From VRUE01 sp963824215 (GTDB lineage: Bacteria > Actinomycetota > Thermoleophilia > Solirubrobacterales > 70-9), in assembly GCA_963824215.1 (NCBI GenBank), contig CAWGOE010000004.1, forward strand, positions 930,001 through 994,000: a DNA stretch of 64,000 bases. Reading direction: 5' to 3'. Position 1 is the stretch's first letter. Each line of letters begins with the position of its first letter. Below, in pieces: positions 1 to 8,000 of the stretch. The translations under genes were made by a program, and so were the position numbers. A model generated the notes under the pieces. It did no database searches, was not told where the DNA came from, and saw only the letters and a program-made list of their open reading frames with translations.

Positions 1-155
1 TCCTTCGAGAGCGGCGGCCGTTCGTAGGGCGGCTCGGGCTCGCGCCCGGCAAGCAGGATCGAGCCCTCCGCCCCGCGCTTGCGTAGCTCAGCAGCGCAGT
101 TGGCCGAGGCCAGGCCGCCGCCGACGAGCAGGAAGTCGACCTCACGGTCGGCCAC
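1..155 (-). CDS. FAD-dependent pyridine nucleotide-disulfide oxidoreductase (N-terminal part, cut by window edge)
   Basis: Only the first 51 or so residues are inside the window. They begin at a GTG three bases after the TrkA stop codon. The N-terminus reads VADREVDFLLVGGGLASANC, a beta strand followed by a glycine-rich FAD-binding loop of GxGLA type. The YERPPLSK motif comes next and is typical of ferredoxin reductases and AIF-like flavoproteins. Such enzymes move electrons between NAD(P)H and a ferredoxin or related partner; the actual partner cannot be told from this fragment. It is probably the last gene seen of the TrkA operon. The family call is fairly safe, the precise function is not. 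Confidence 0.7.
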   Translation of the reverse strand, partial: MADREVDFLLVGGGLASANCAAELRKRGAEGSILLAGREPEPPYERPPLSK

Positions 156-158
156 CGT

Positions 159-839
159 TCAGCCGGTCCCGTTGCCGCCGGGGGCCGGGCCGAAGAGGTC
201 CTTGATGTCCTCCTCGCGACCCGGATCGAGCACGGCGAGCACCTCGTCGCCCGCCTCGAGCACGGTGTCGGCGCTGGGCACGAAGCCCTTGCCTTCGCGC
301 AGCACGGAGATCAGCAGGCTGCCTTCGGGCATCGAGAGGTCTCCGACCCGCCGCCCGGTCACGCCCGAGTCCTTGCCGAGCAGCATCTCGATGATCTCCA
401 GCTGCTCCTCCTGCAGGTCGAGCAGGTGGACGAGGCCGTACTCCGGAATGTCGTGCTCGAGCAGACGCAGGATCAGATCGGTCGCTGAGACCGACGGCTT
501 CACCCCGAGCAGGTCGAAGTGCGGCCGGTTGCGCGGGTTGTTGACCCGGGCGATGATCCGCTCGACTTCGTACTTCTCGCGGGCAACCTGGCAGATCAGC
601 ATGTTGTCCTCGTCGTCGCCAGTCACGGCAATGACCATGTCGGCCCGCTGGATGCCGGCGCGCTCGAGGACCCAGAGCTCGGAGGCATCGCCGTAAGTGA
701 CATTGTGCTCGAGCTCCTGCTCGACGGTCAGGTAGCGGCGCCGGTTGCTCTCGATCACGGTCACCTCGTGATTTTTTTCGAGCAGCTCGCGAGCGAGGTT
801 CCAGCCGACCTTCCCCGCGCCGACGACGATGATGTACAT
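159..839 (-). CDS. TrkA-family potassium transport NAD-binding protein (TrkA-N plus TrkA-C)
   Basis: The 226-residue product starts MYIIVVGAGKVGWNLARELL, a Rossmann fold with a GxGxxG nucleotide-binding loop. A RCK_N domain fills roughly residues 1-130 and a TrkA-C ligand-binding domain follows. Family members gate Trk/Ktr-type potassium channels at the cytoplasmic face in response to NAD(H) or ATP. I chose the ATG at 839 because the longer frame upstream lies inside the preceding gene and is low complexity. The gene follows a second TrkA-like gene with a two-base gap, so they probably form a heteromeric pair. No potassium-translocating membrane subunit is visible in the window. Confidence 0.88.
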   Translation of the reverse strand: MYIIVVGAGKVGWNLARELLEKNHEVTVIESNRRRYLTVEQELEHNVTYGDASELWVLERAGIQRADMVIAVTGDDEDNMLICQVAREKYEVERIIARVNNPRNRPHFDLLGVKPSVSATDLILRLLEHDIPEYGLVHLLDLQEEQLEIIEMLLGKDSGVTGRRVGDLSMPEGSLLISVLREGKGFVPSADTVLEAGDEVLAVLDPGREEDIKDLFGPAPGGNGTG

Positions 840-841
840 GC

Positions 842-1282
842 TCAGGCCACCTCGCGCGGGGCGCCTTCGCGGACGGCGCTCTCGAGCATGTCGATCGCGA
901 CCCGGGTCGGACAGATCGTGTGCAGCCCCTGCTGGCGGTACCACTCGGCCCGCAACGGGTCGAGGATCCGCGCGATCACCGTCGGCACCTCGTAGCGCCG
1001 CTGGGCGATCTGGGAGATGACGATGTTCGTGTTGTCGCCGTTGGTAGCGGCGATGAAAGCGTCAGCGTGCTCGATCCCGGCGGCAAGCAGAGCGTCGGTC
1101 TCAAGGCCGGTGCCGACCGTGAAACGCCCGCCGAGGTCCTCCCAGCCTTTGTCGAGGCCCACCTCGAGCCTGGTGTGAGACTCGGGGTCCTCGTCGAGGC
1201 AGGAAACATCGTGACCCTCGCTCAGCATGGAGCGGGCTACGGACGAGCCGACCCGCCCGCAGCCGACGATCAAAATGAACAC
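842..1282 (-). CDS. TrkA-N domain potassium uptake regulatory protein (single domain)
   Basis: The product of 146 residues begins at a GTG with MFILIVGCGRVGSSVARSML and keeps the GxGxxG loop and the acidic residues of an NAD-binding RCK_N domain. It ends after that domain, so it lacks the TrkA-C domain of its neighbour. Two adjacent trkA genes of this type also occur in other actinobacteria (mycobacterial ceoB/ceoC), next to an APC-family permease gene, the same neighbourhood as here. It likely pairs with the downstream TrkA to gate a potassium transporter encoded elsewhere. Confidence 0.85.
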   Translation of the reverse strand: MFILIVGCGRVGSSVARSMLSEGHDVSCLDEDPESHTRLEVGLDKGWEDLGGRFTVGTGLETDALLAAGIEHADAFIAATNGDNTNIVISQIAQRRYEVPTVIARILDPLRAEWYRQQGLHTICPTRVAIDMLESAVREGAPREVA

Positions 1283-1303
1283 GTTTTCACCACGGTCTGG
1301 ATA

Positions 1304-3298
1304 CTAGTCCGCAGCGGCGGCAGTGGGCTCTGGCTCGGCAGGGGATTCCGGCGGGGCGGTTAGCAACACCTGGCAGGGCGCCTTCATCAGCACGTACTCG
1401 GTCGCTGCGCCAATCTCGGCCGGCTTGGCTGCGCCGATCCCTCCCAGCCTGGCGCCGCCGCGGATCTTCGTCGGTGGCTCGCCACCAATCACAATCGCCT
1501 CGGCTTCGCTGCGCCGCGCCGCTTCGACGATTCCGGCGCCGACCTGACGGGCACGGATCGTCTCGGTGCTGACCGCCACGTCCTCGTACTCCTCCGCCAC
1601 ATCGCGGGCGCGCTCGAGAGCGCGCCGGGCTTCCTCGTTGCGCTCGGCGGGCAACTCCACCTCGAGCGACACCGAGAGCGGAACCTCGACCACGTAGACC
1701 AGAGCTAGGCGCGCCTTCTCCTCCTCCCCGTCAGCGTTCTCGCTCTCAGCCGCGGCGAGGCGGCCCGCGGTGGCGACGATGTCATCGTCGAGCTCGGTGC
1801 CAAATACGGGTACCAGCAGACTGCGGTAGGAGATCTCGGGCACCTGCTTGGTCAGCGCCCGCTCGGTCACCGATACGCGACGGGTAAGCGAGGTGCCCTC
1901 GAAGACCTTGCGGTAGACGACGTAGAAGAGCAGGCCGAAGACCATCCAGCCGCCCCCCACCCAGCGCGCCGTGTCGTGCAGGACAAGGACACTGAGGAAG
2001 GCCAGCACGCTGAGCAGCGCAGCGAAGAGCGTTGGCAGCGGGATCCGCGCGTTACGCCAGGTAAAGCTCCAGGGAACGCGGAAGGGTCGCCGCCGCTCAG
2101 GCTCGGTCACCCGCAGCCTGAGAATCGAGAGGTGGGCGATCGTGATCGCCAGCATCGCCCCGAACGCGTAGAACCCCGCCAGGAGCTTGACGTCGGCCGG
2201 CAGGACCAGGCCGATGGCGATCAGGCCGGAGAGGACGATCGCCACCTGTGGCGTCGCGTGGCGGCTGTTGAGCTTGCCCAGCCAGCTGGGAATCTGGCGG
2301 TTGATCGCCAGCGTGTAGATGTGACGAGAAACGCCCAGCATCGCGGTCGTGGTAGCCCAAAACAGGACCGGCGCCGCAACCAGAGCGACGATCCACCGCA
2401 TCGAATCCGCCACCCAGGCAGGGTCATAGGCGGAGACGATGCCGAGCACAGGCGCCTGGACAAACTCGCCACCGAGGGCGGTTTCCGGACCTTGGGGCCC
2501 GACGACCACCGGCACGGCCATCAGCGCGATCGCCGCCATCCCGGCGTAGACGAGCGGCACCGCGACCGCCCCCAGGGAGACGATCCGCTTCAGGTCACGC
2601 GGATGCACATCGACGTCAGGGGCAAGGTCGGAGGCAGCCTCGATACCGGCGTAGGCGAGCATCGCAATCACCGAGGCGTAGACGATGTCCTGGACGCTAG
2701 GGTCGCTGAAGAGGTGGATCTGGTCGGTGAGGCGGTCAGGGTGAAAGACCGCGAGGACCCCGACGACGATCACCGCCATCTGCAGGGCGATGTCGGCGAG
2801 GGCAAGGACGCTGAGCGTGCGCTCGCGGCCACGACCGGTCACGTTGAGGATGCTCAGCCCGCAGGCGGCGACGATCACGGCGACGGCGACGGCGATCTCA
2901 CGCCAGCCCGTGGAGAGATCCGATGCCACGGGTTCCAGGTAGTGGGGCACGGAGAGCGCCGCTAGGGCCGCGACGATCAGGTAGTCGATCAGGATCGCCC
3001 AGCCAGCGATGAAGGCGATCAGCTCGTTGAAGGCGTGGCGGGCGAAGCTCGAAGAGCCGCCCCGTTCGCGGATCATCGCGCCGCCCTCGACGTAGCTGAG
3101 CGTGGTCAGCACGAACATCAGGCCGGCGGCGAGGAAGATCAGCGGCGTCAAACCAAGGCCGCGATCGGCGACCACGCCGAGCGCGAAGTAGATCGAGAAA
3201 CCAACGGCCGAGTAGACGGCGACGAAGAGGCCGGGGACGCCTACGCCGCGCCGCAGCAGCGGCTCCAGCCGCGAGCGCGGCTGTCCGCCCTCGCTCAC
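1304..3298 (-). CDS. APC-superfamily amino acid permease with C-terminal universal-stress-like domain
   Basis: The 664-residue protein has about 12 hydrophobic segments over residues 20-460, with the APC-type glycine-rich first helix (VGFSIYFALGV), then a soluble C-terminal domain of about 180 residues (YRSLLVPVFGTELDDDIVATAGRLA) resembling universal stress proteins. The membrane part should import amino acids or related cations by proton symport. The soluble part is a probable nucleotide-binding sensor. The start is a GTG that overlaps the stop of a small membrane gene (GTGA). A paralogue lies just upstream. Substrate unknown. Confidence 0.85.
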   Translation of the reverse strand: MSEGGQPRSRLEPLLRRGVGVPGLFVAVYSAVGFSIYFALGVVADRGLGLTPLIFLAAGLMFVLTTLSYVEGGAMIRERGGSSSFARHAFNELIAFIAGWAILIDYLIVAALAALSVPHYLEPVASDLSTGWREIAVAVAVIVAACGLSILNVTGRGRERTLSVLALADIALQMAVIVVGVLAVFHPDRLTDQIHLFSDPSVQDIVYASVIAMLAYAGIEAASDLAPDVDVHPRDLKRIVSLGAVAVPLVYAGMAAIALMAVPVVVGPQGPETALGGEFVQAPVLGIVSAYDPAWVADSMRWIVALVAAPVLFWATTTAMLGVSRHIYTLAINRQIPSWLGKLNSRHATPQVAIVLSGLIAIGLVLPADVKLLAGFYAFGAMLAITIAHLSILRLRVTEPERRRPFRVPWSFTWRNARIPLPTLFAALLSVLAFLSVLVLHDTARWVGGGWMVFGLLFYVVYRKVFEGTSLTRRVSVTERALTKQVPEISYRSLLVPVFGTELDDDIVATAGRLAAAESENADGEEEKARLALVYVVEVPLSVSLEVELPAERNEEARRALERARDVAEEYEDVAVSTETIRARQVGAGIVEAARRSEAEAIVIGGEPPTKIRGGARLGGIGAAKPAEIGAATEYVLMKAPCQVLLTAPPESPAEPEPTAAAAD

Positions 3299-3471
3299 CG
3301 GCCCATCCGCGCCGCAAGCCAGAGCCGGCCAGCCCCGACCGCGAGGAAGGCGATCCCCATCAGGAACCCGACCGAGGCAGGGCCGCCGCCCGCGACGATG
3401 GTGGTGACGAGCAGGACGCCGCCGAGGGCAACGAAGAGGAGCGAGAGGAGCCGGACCGAACGCTGATACAC
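3295..3471 (-). CDS. Small two-helix membrane protein, unknown function
   Basis: From a GTG at 3471 this frame gives 58 residues starting VYQRSVRLLSLLFVALGGVL, with two hydrophobic helices (about residues 6-25 and 30-50) and a positively charged tail. A longer reading back to 3573 would overlap the upstream permease and is Arg/Pro-rich, so I prefer the short form. It sits between two paralogous amino-acid permease genes and overlaps the start of the second by a GTGA, suggesting co-translation and perhaps an accessory role. I recognise no family. Confidence 0.6.
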   Translation of the reverse strand: MYQRSVRLLSLLFVALGGVLLVTTIVAGGGPASVGFLMGIAFLAVGAGRLWLAARMGR

Positions 3472-3493
3472 GCAGGCGATTCTAGGCCGCGGA

Positions 3494-5392
3494 CTAGGCG
3501 AGCGACGGAGCCACCTCGGCGCTGCCACGGGCGCCTTTCTCGGAGACGACGATGACCCTGCAAGGGCGCTCACCGAGCACCGTCTGCAGAGTCTTGTCGT
3601 AGAGCGGCTTGCCGTCGCGATAACGCAGCCAGACGACGACTGCCGCCGCGTTGATCAGCTTCGCCTCCTCGGAGATCGAGTAGCCCGCCTGGCCGGGCCG
3701 CACCCGCTCAACGTGGCCGGTCACCCGTTGCCCACCGATCAGCTTCGCCTGCTCGATCTTGCTCTGCGCCTCGGCTTCCCGCTCGCGCATCTCGGCGGTC
3801 AGAGGCAGGTTGGTGGGGACGGTAAGCAGAGCGTGGATGTGGATGCCGCGACGACGCTTGGAGGCAAGCTTGACCGCAGTGGCGACCATCTCCTCGGAGA
3901 ACGGCTCCTCGTCCTCGAAGGCGACCATGACGCTGCGGTACTCGATCTCCTCGACCCCGAGCGGCTCGGGGGTGACGACTTTGACGGTCTCGGTCAACGG
4001 CAGCTTCTGGCTGCGGCGATAGAGGACGTAGACCGCGATACCGAAGGCCATCCAGCCGAGGCCGACGACGAGCGTGCGTGGGTTGAGCGCCATCACGACG
4101 ATCCAGGCGGCGAAGGTGCCGAGGCCACCGAGCACGGCGCTCAACGGGACCTCGACCCCGAAGGCGCGAAAGTTGAGTGGTGGTTTCCACGGGCGCTCAT
4201 CGGCCGAGTTACGGCGCCGCAGTTGGATCACGGAGACGTGGGCGATGGTGAAGGAGAGCATCGCGCCAAAGGAGTACATCGTCGCCAGGAAATCGGTCTG
4301 ACCCGGGACCAGGGTGATCATCGCGATGCCGGAGAAGATGAAGATCGCGATGTAAGGGGTGCGATATCGCGGATGGACCTGACGCAGAGCCTCGGGCAGC
4401 TGGCGGTGCTGCCCCATCGAATAGGTGAGCCGGGAGACGCCGATCAAGCCGGCATTGGTCGCAATCAAGAGGATCACCGCGGCGAGGATGCCGACGTAGA
4501 AACGCAGCGCTTCGGTCATTCCGTGGCCAAGGCCGAGGTTCTCGACGATGCCGAGGATCGGGTCGTTTGCGAACTCCGAGCCAAGCGCGGTCACATAGTT
4601 GCCAGCCGCGTCCTGGGTAACCGGCATCGCCGAGAGGGCGACGATCGGGATCAGCAGATAGAGGGCGAGCACGGCCGCGACCGTGAGGCCAACGCTGCGC
4701 GGAATCGTCCGCGCAGCGTCCTTCGCCTCCTCGGCCATGTTGGAAATCGTCTCGATTCCGGTGTAGGCGATCATCCCGACCGCGATGCCGAGGGCGAAGT
4801 CGCTCCAGGTCGGGGCGACGCCGAGGTGGATGTTGTCGACCAGGATCTCCGGGTTGAGCACCAGGACGACGCCGATCGCGACCAGGACCACCTGGGTAGC
4901 GAGGTCGGCGACGGCGAGGACGAGGTTGAGCTTGGCGGACTCCTGCGAGCCGCGGATGTTGAGCAGAGCGAGGGCGAGGATCACCGCCGCGCCGGCGATG
5001 ACGTCGCCTGGGCTACTGCCCAACGGCTCCCAGAAGACGGCCAGGTAGTGGGGCACGAAGTAGGCCGAGATCGCGACCGTGATCGTGTAATTGAGCATCT
5101 GGCCCCAGGCGGCGACGAAGCTGACCAGCTCGTTGAAGGCGTGGCGGGCGAAGCTCGAAGAGCCGCCCGCCTCCGGATACATCACCGTCGCCTCGGCGTA
5201 GGTGGCAGCCGTCGCGGCGAAGATCAGGCCAGAGATGACAAAGGCGACCGGGGTGAGGCCGAGCGCAAACGCTGCGGTGACGCCGAGCGCGTAGTAGATC
5301 GAGGAACCGACGTTGCCGTAGGCGGCCGAGAACAGCGCGCCGACGCCGTGCACGCGGCTCAGCGATTCGTCTCTGGGAATCCGCTGGGCCAT
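3494..5392 (-). CDS. APC-superfamily amino acid permease with C-terminal universal-stress-like domain (paralogue)
   Basis: A 632-residue permease starting at ATG 5392, with about 12 membrane helices and the same architecture as the 1304-3298 gene. The first helix region (VGSSIYYALGVTAAFALGL) and the segment SSSFARHAFNELVSFVAAW match the paralogue closely. The C-terminal soluble domain (from about residue 470, YRSVMVAFEDEEPFSEEMVA) is USP-like. The two copies probably arose by tandem duplication; the membrane halves are better conserved than the sensor domains. Likely a proton-coupled amino-acid importer with unknown substrate, grouped with TrkA genes. Confidence 0.85.
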   Translation of the reverse strand: MAQRIPRDESLSRVHGVGALFSAAYGNVGSSIYYALGVTAAFALGLTPVAFVISGLIFAATAATYAEATVMYPEAGGSSSFARHAFNELVSFVAAWGQMLNYTITVAISAYFVPHYLAVFWEPLGSSPGDVIAGAAVILALALLNIRGSQESAKLNLVLAVADLATQVVLVAIGVVLVLNPEILVDNIHLGVAPTWSDFALGIAVGMIAYTGIETISNMAEEAKDAARTIPRSVGLTVAAVLALYLLIPIVALSAMPVTQDAAGNYVTALGSEFANDPILGIVENLGLGHGMTEALRFYVGILAAVILLIATNAGLIGVSRLTYSMGQHRQLPEALRQVHPRYRTPYIAIFIFSGIAMITLVPGQTDFLATMYSFGAMLSFTIAHVSVIQLRRRNSADERPWKPPLNFRAFGVEVPLSAVLGGLGTFAAWIVVMALNPRTLVVGLGWMAFGIAVYVLYRRSQKLPLTETVKVVTPEPLGVEEIEYRSVMVAFEDEEPFSEEMVATAVKLASKRRRGIHIHALLTVPTNLPLTAEMREREAEAQSKIEQAKLIGGQRVTGHVERVRPGQAGYSISEEAKLINAAAVVVWLRYRDGKPLYDKTLQTVLGERPCRVIVVSEKGARGSAEVAPSLA

Positions 5393-5417
5393 CGATCTAG
5401 GTTGGAGTGCGGGTCAC

Positions 5418-6509
5418 TCAGCCCGAATATACGGACGCAGCCGGTGCTCTCTGCACGTGGGTACGTGACAGCTCATCCGGGGATGCGCAGCCGCAGAGGG
5501 CGAGCGTGAGCTCAAGTTCCTCGCGCAAGAGCTCGAGCACCCGGCGGGCGCCATCCTCGCCGCCCGCCGCGAGCCCCCAGAGGGCGGGTCGACCTACCAG
5601 TACCGCGTCTGCGCCCAGCGCAAGCGCGGTAGCGATATCGATGCCGCGTCGGATGCCGCCGTCGACAAGCACGGGTCCCCGGCCTTCCACCGCGTCAACC
5701 ACTTCTGGCAATGCGTCGGCGGTAGCCAGGCAGCGGTCGAGCTGACGGCCGCCGTGGTTGGAGACGACGACTCCGGCGGCGCCGTGCTCAACTGCCAGCG
5801 TCGCGTCCTCGGCAGTGAGCACGCCCTTGACCAGTACCGGTACACGGCAATCTGAGGCGAGGTCCTGCAGGTAAGACCAGGTCAAGGCTGGCTCCATCAG
5901 CTCGAACGTCTCCTCGATCGTGATCGCTCGACCCGAGCCGAGCGCCGCTTCAACGTTGGGTACGCCGAGCGCCGCCGGTATCTTGAAGCCAGTCCACCGA
6001 TCGCGCTCGCGGTTGCCGCCACGAGGAGCGTCGACGGTGACCACAATCGCCTCGTAACCGCTCTCGCACGCCTCATCGACCAACGCCCGGGTGACGCCCT
6101 CGTCCTGAAAGCAATAGAGCTGGAACCAGCGCCGCCCCTCGGGAGCCGCTTCGGCAACCGGCCCCGGTCGCATCGTCGCCAGCGTCGAAAGGCACATAAC
6201 CGTGCCAGCCGCAGCAGCCGCCCGAGCCATAGCCGCCTCCCCCTCCGGATCGACCAGGCCCTGGTAGGCAACCGGCGCGACCAGCACCGGCATCGAGACC
6301 TCCCCACCCAGCACCTCCACCTCGGTCCGCCACTCACTCAACCCAGCCAGCATCCGCGGCCGCAAGCGCCAGTGCCCCCAGGCGGAGACGTTCTCCCGCA
6401 GAGTCAGCTCGTCTCCGGCTCCGCCGAAGAAGTAGCCGGCTACGCCGGGGTCCAACTTCTCTTCAGCCACCCGCTCGAAGTCCGCGACGTTGATCAGATC
6501 ATCGACCAC
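5418..6509 (-). CDS. FMN-dependent alpha-hydroxy-acid oxidase/dehydrogenase
   Basis: The 363-residue TIM-barrel enzyme carries the hallmark SNHGGRQLD segment (catalytic His and Arg) and the phosphate-binding DGGIRRGIDIATALALGADA region followed by GRPALWGLA. The N-terminal YFFGGAGDELTLREN matches the family's flavin-contacting motif. Members oxidise L-2-hydroxy acids such as glycolate or lactate to 2-oxo acids, using oxygen or an electron acceptor. Length is normal for glycolate oxidase-type enzymes. It starts at GTG 6509 and stands alone between the permease gene and a palindromic repeat. Exact substrate cannot be set from sequence alone. Confidence 0.88.
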   Translation of the reverse strand: MVDDLINVADFERVAEEKLDPGVAGYFFGGAGDELTLRENVSAWGHWRLRPRMLAGLSEWRTEVEVLGGEVSMPVLVAPVAYQGLVDPEGEAAMARAAAAAGTVMCLSTLATMRPGPVAEAAPEGRRWFQLYCFQDEGVTRALVDEACESGYEAIVVTVDAPRGGNRERDRWTGFKIPAALGVPNVEAALGSGRAITIEETFELMEPALTWSYLQDLASDCRVPVLVKGVLTAEDATLAVEHGAAGVVVSNHGGRQLDRCLATADALPEVVDAVEGRGPVLVDGGIRRGIDIATALALGADAVLVGRPALWGLAAGGEDGARRVLELLREELELTLALCGCASPDELSRTHVQRAPAASVYSG

Positions 6510-6529
6510 GCCGTGACCCTAGCCAGAAA

Positions 6530-6576
6530 GCGTGGTTGAGGTTTGAACCGCATAGCGACGCAAACCTCAACCACGC
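6530..6576. repeat. Palindromic element, family B copy 1
   Basis: Two 16-bp arms (6530-6545 and 6561-6576) are perfectly complementary around a 15-nt loop. Read on the minus strand, the arms contain GAGGTTTG and CAAACCTC and the loop contains GTCGCTAT. A second copy at 31189-31231 shares these, with compensating base changes in the stem. It lies between the hydroxy-acid oxidase and the secreted-protein gene, 18 bp after the stop of the latter, which is transcribed from the minus strand. It may act as a terminator there, but no clean T tract follows. Confidence 0.7.
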
Positions 6577-6593
6577 CGGCATCTGAACCCCGC

Positions 6594-7847
6594 TCAGCGC
6601 CGACCGCGGCGCAACTCCGGTGACTCAACCGTGAAGCGGGCGACGGCAGGTGATTGATCGACGTTGCCGCTCGGGTCGACGGCACGGACCTTGAGGGTGT
6701 GCTTGCCTGGCTTGAGGCGTTTGAACGTCTTCGACGACCGACATTTCTTGAACGGCCGTTTGTCCAGCTTGCATTGGAAGGTCGATCCGGGCTCGTTGGA
6801 GCCGAAGCTGAAGATCCAAATCGGCGGCCTCCGCTTGAGCACGCGCCTGGATATCTTCGTGTTGGGGGCGATCACGTCAGCCGTGGTTCCCGACCGGTCG
6901 GCCGCTCCGCTGGCCTGCGCCGGCAGGGGCATCGTGGCGGTGATCTGGAAACTGCCCGCCCGCGCAATGCCCGCTCCCGAGTCGAACTCCCCATCGAGGG
7001 CGATCCTGTAGGTGGTGCCGGCGGTGACGTTCACCCTTGCGCCCAGCGCCGGTCCCAGCGCTGGTTCTGCCGGGATCAGTGAATCAACTGCGCTACCCGT
7101 ATAGACGCCAATCAATGGGGGCCATCCACAACAAGCGTGAACAGTGGCTACACCCGATTCCGGCGGCGTCCACGTGTACCAAACAGATGCTCCGCCGACA
7201 TTCCCCGCATGCGCCGGCTCGCCTACCTCCTTGCCGGCACCCCAGGTGTAGCCCGAGGCCGTGGACCGGTAGCCCAGCGCTTCGCTGGGTTCCTCGTCGA
7301 TAAGCGGGATCGCGTCCTGTAAATCGTCGTTGGAGGGCGGCTGAGTTGCCTTGACCTGAAGCGTGAACTCGCCTTCGGTTGGAGGCGGTTCGCCGAATGA
7401 GAAACCGTTGCCATCGACCATGATCGTGTAAGTGACCCCTTCGGTAGCTCGGAAGGTGTACACGTCTTGTTGGCCGGCGCAGGGTGGGCCTGCGCTGTCG
7501 TTGCCGCTCGCCACACGGCTCAGCGAGTTCAATTCTGCCCCGGTGAAGATGACGACAGTGATCGGCATATCGGCTTCGCAGCCACCGATAGTCACGAATC
7601 CCGTGTCCGTCGCCTCCCATTTGAACCAAACCGAATGCCCAGCGGTATAGAGAAGGAAGGGCTCCCCGGGCTCTTCGGTCGCGTCGAGGTTGCTCCAGAC
7701 CTCGGTCGTGACCGGGAAGCCGACACCAAGATCCTCCGCGTCGGCAAAGTTGTCGTTAGCGGGAGGAGCCGCTAAAGCCACCGGGGCCAGCAAAAGCGAA
7801 AGAACCAGAGCGACTCCAAGCGCCATCCCGAACCACAATCGACCCAC
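6594..7847 (-). CDS. Secreted protein with pre-peptidase-like repeats and C-terminal Ig-like domain
   Basis: I place the start at GTG 7847, giving about 417 residues with a clean signal peptide (GMALGVALVLSLLLAPVALA, then cleavage near APPANDNF). A longer frame back to 7922 would read through a hairpin element. Mature residues 25-320 hold two related beta-sandwich units opening with ANDNFADAEDL and SNDDLQDAIPL, resembling bacterial pre-peptidase C-terminal domains. The last 90 residues (STFQCKLDKRPFKKCRSS, then KHTLKVRAVDPSGNVD) form the Ig-like module common in exported actinobacterial proteins. No catalytic motif is visible; probably a cell-surface or matrix protein. Confidence 0.75.
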   Translation of the reverse strand: MGRLWFGMALGVALVLSLLLAPVALAAPPANDNFADAEDLGVGFPVTTEVWSNLDATEEPGEPFLLYTAGHSVWFKWEATDTGFVTIGGCEADMPITVVIFTGAELNSLSRVASGNDSAGPPCAGQQDVYTFRATEGVTYTIMVDGNGFSFGEPPPTEGEFTLQVKATQPPSNDDLQDAIPLIDEEPSEALGYRSTASGYTWGAGKEVGEPAHAGNVGGASVWYTWTPPESGVATVHACCGWPPLIGVYTGSAVDSLIPAEPALGPALGARVNVTAGTTYRIALDGEFDSGAGIARAGSFQITATMPLPAQASGAADRSGTTADVIAPNTKISRRVLKRRPPIWIFSFGSNEPGSTFQCKLDKRPFKKCRSSKTFKRLKPGKHTLKVRAVDPSGNVDQSPAVARFTVESPELRRGRR

Positions 7848-7863
7848 CTCAAGCGCCCGCGAA

Positions 7864-7986
7864 GGAGGGGCAGGGTGTCCCTCCCGCGCAGCGGCGTCCT
7901 CTTTCTCGCCCCACCAACTCACGCGGACAACCTAAAGGCGAACCTGGCGAGAAACCCAGCAAGCGGGAGGGACACCCTGCCCCTCC
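7864..7986 (-). repeat. Long hairpin element, family A copy 1 (3' of hppA)
   Basis: Arms 7864-7887 and 7963-7986 are a perfect 24-bp inverted repeat. Inside lies a second inverted pair (TTTCTCGCC near 7897 and GGCGAGAAA near 7946). Read on the minus strand, a GACG precedes the distal arm as in the other copies. The element starts 15 bases after the hppA stop and ends 17 bases before the GTG of the next gene. Position suggests a 3'-end or terminator role; its shared architecture with three other sites suggests a dispersed family. Confidence 0.72.
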
Positions 7987-8000
7987 CGCCGCTGAATGCC

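Noticed and set aside
3713..5509. 598-codon plus-strand frame opposite a permease
   Set aside because: Composition is that of a reversed membrane gene, and the permease on the minus strand has family motifs.
7847..7922. Extended N-terminus of the secreted repeat protein
   Set aside because: The added residues would be encoded by a hairpin element and spoil the signal peptide; GTG 7847 is better.
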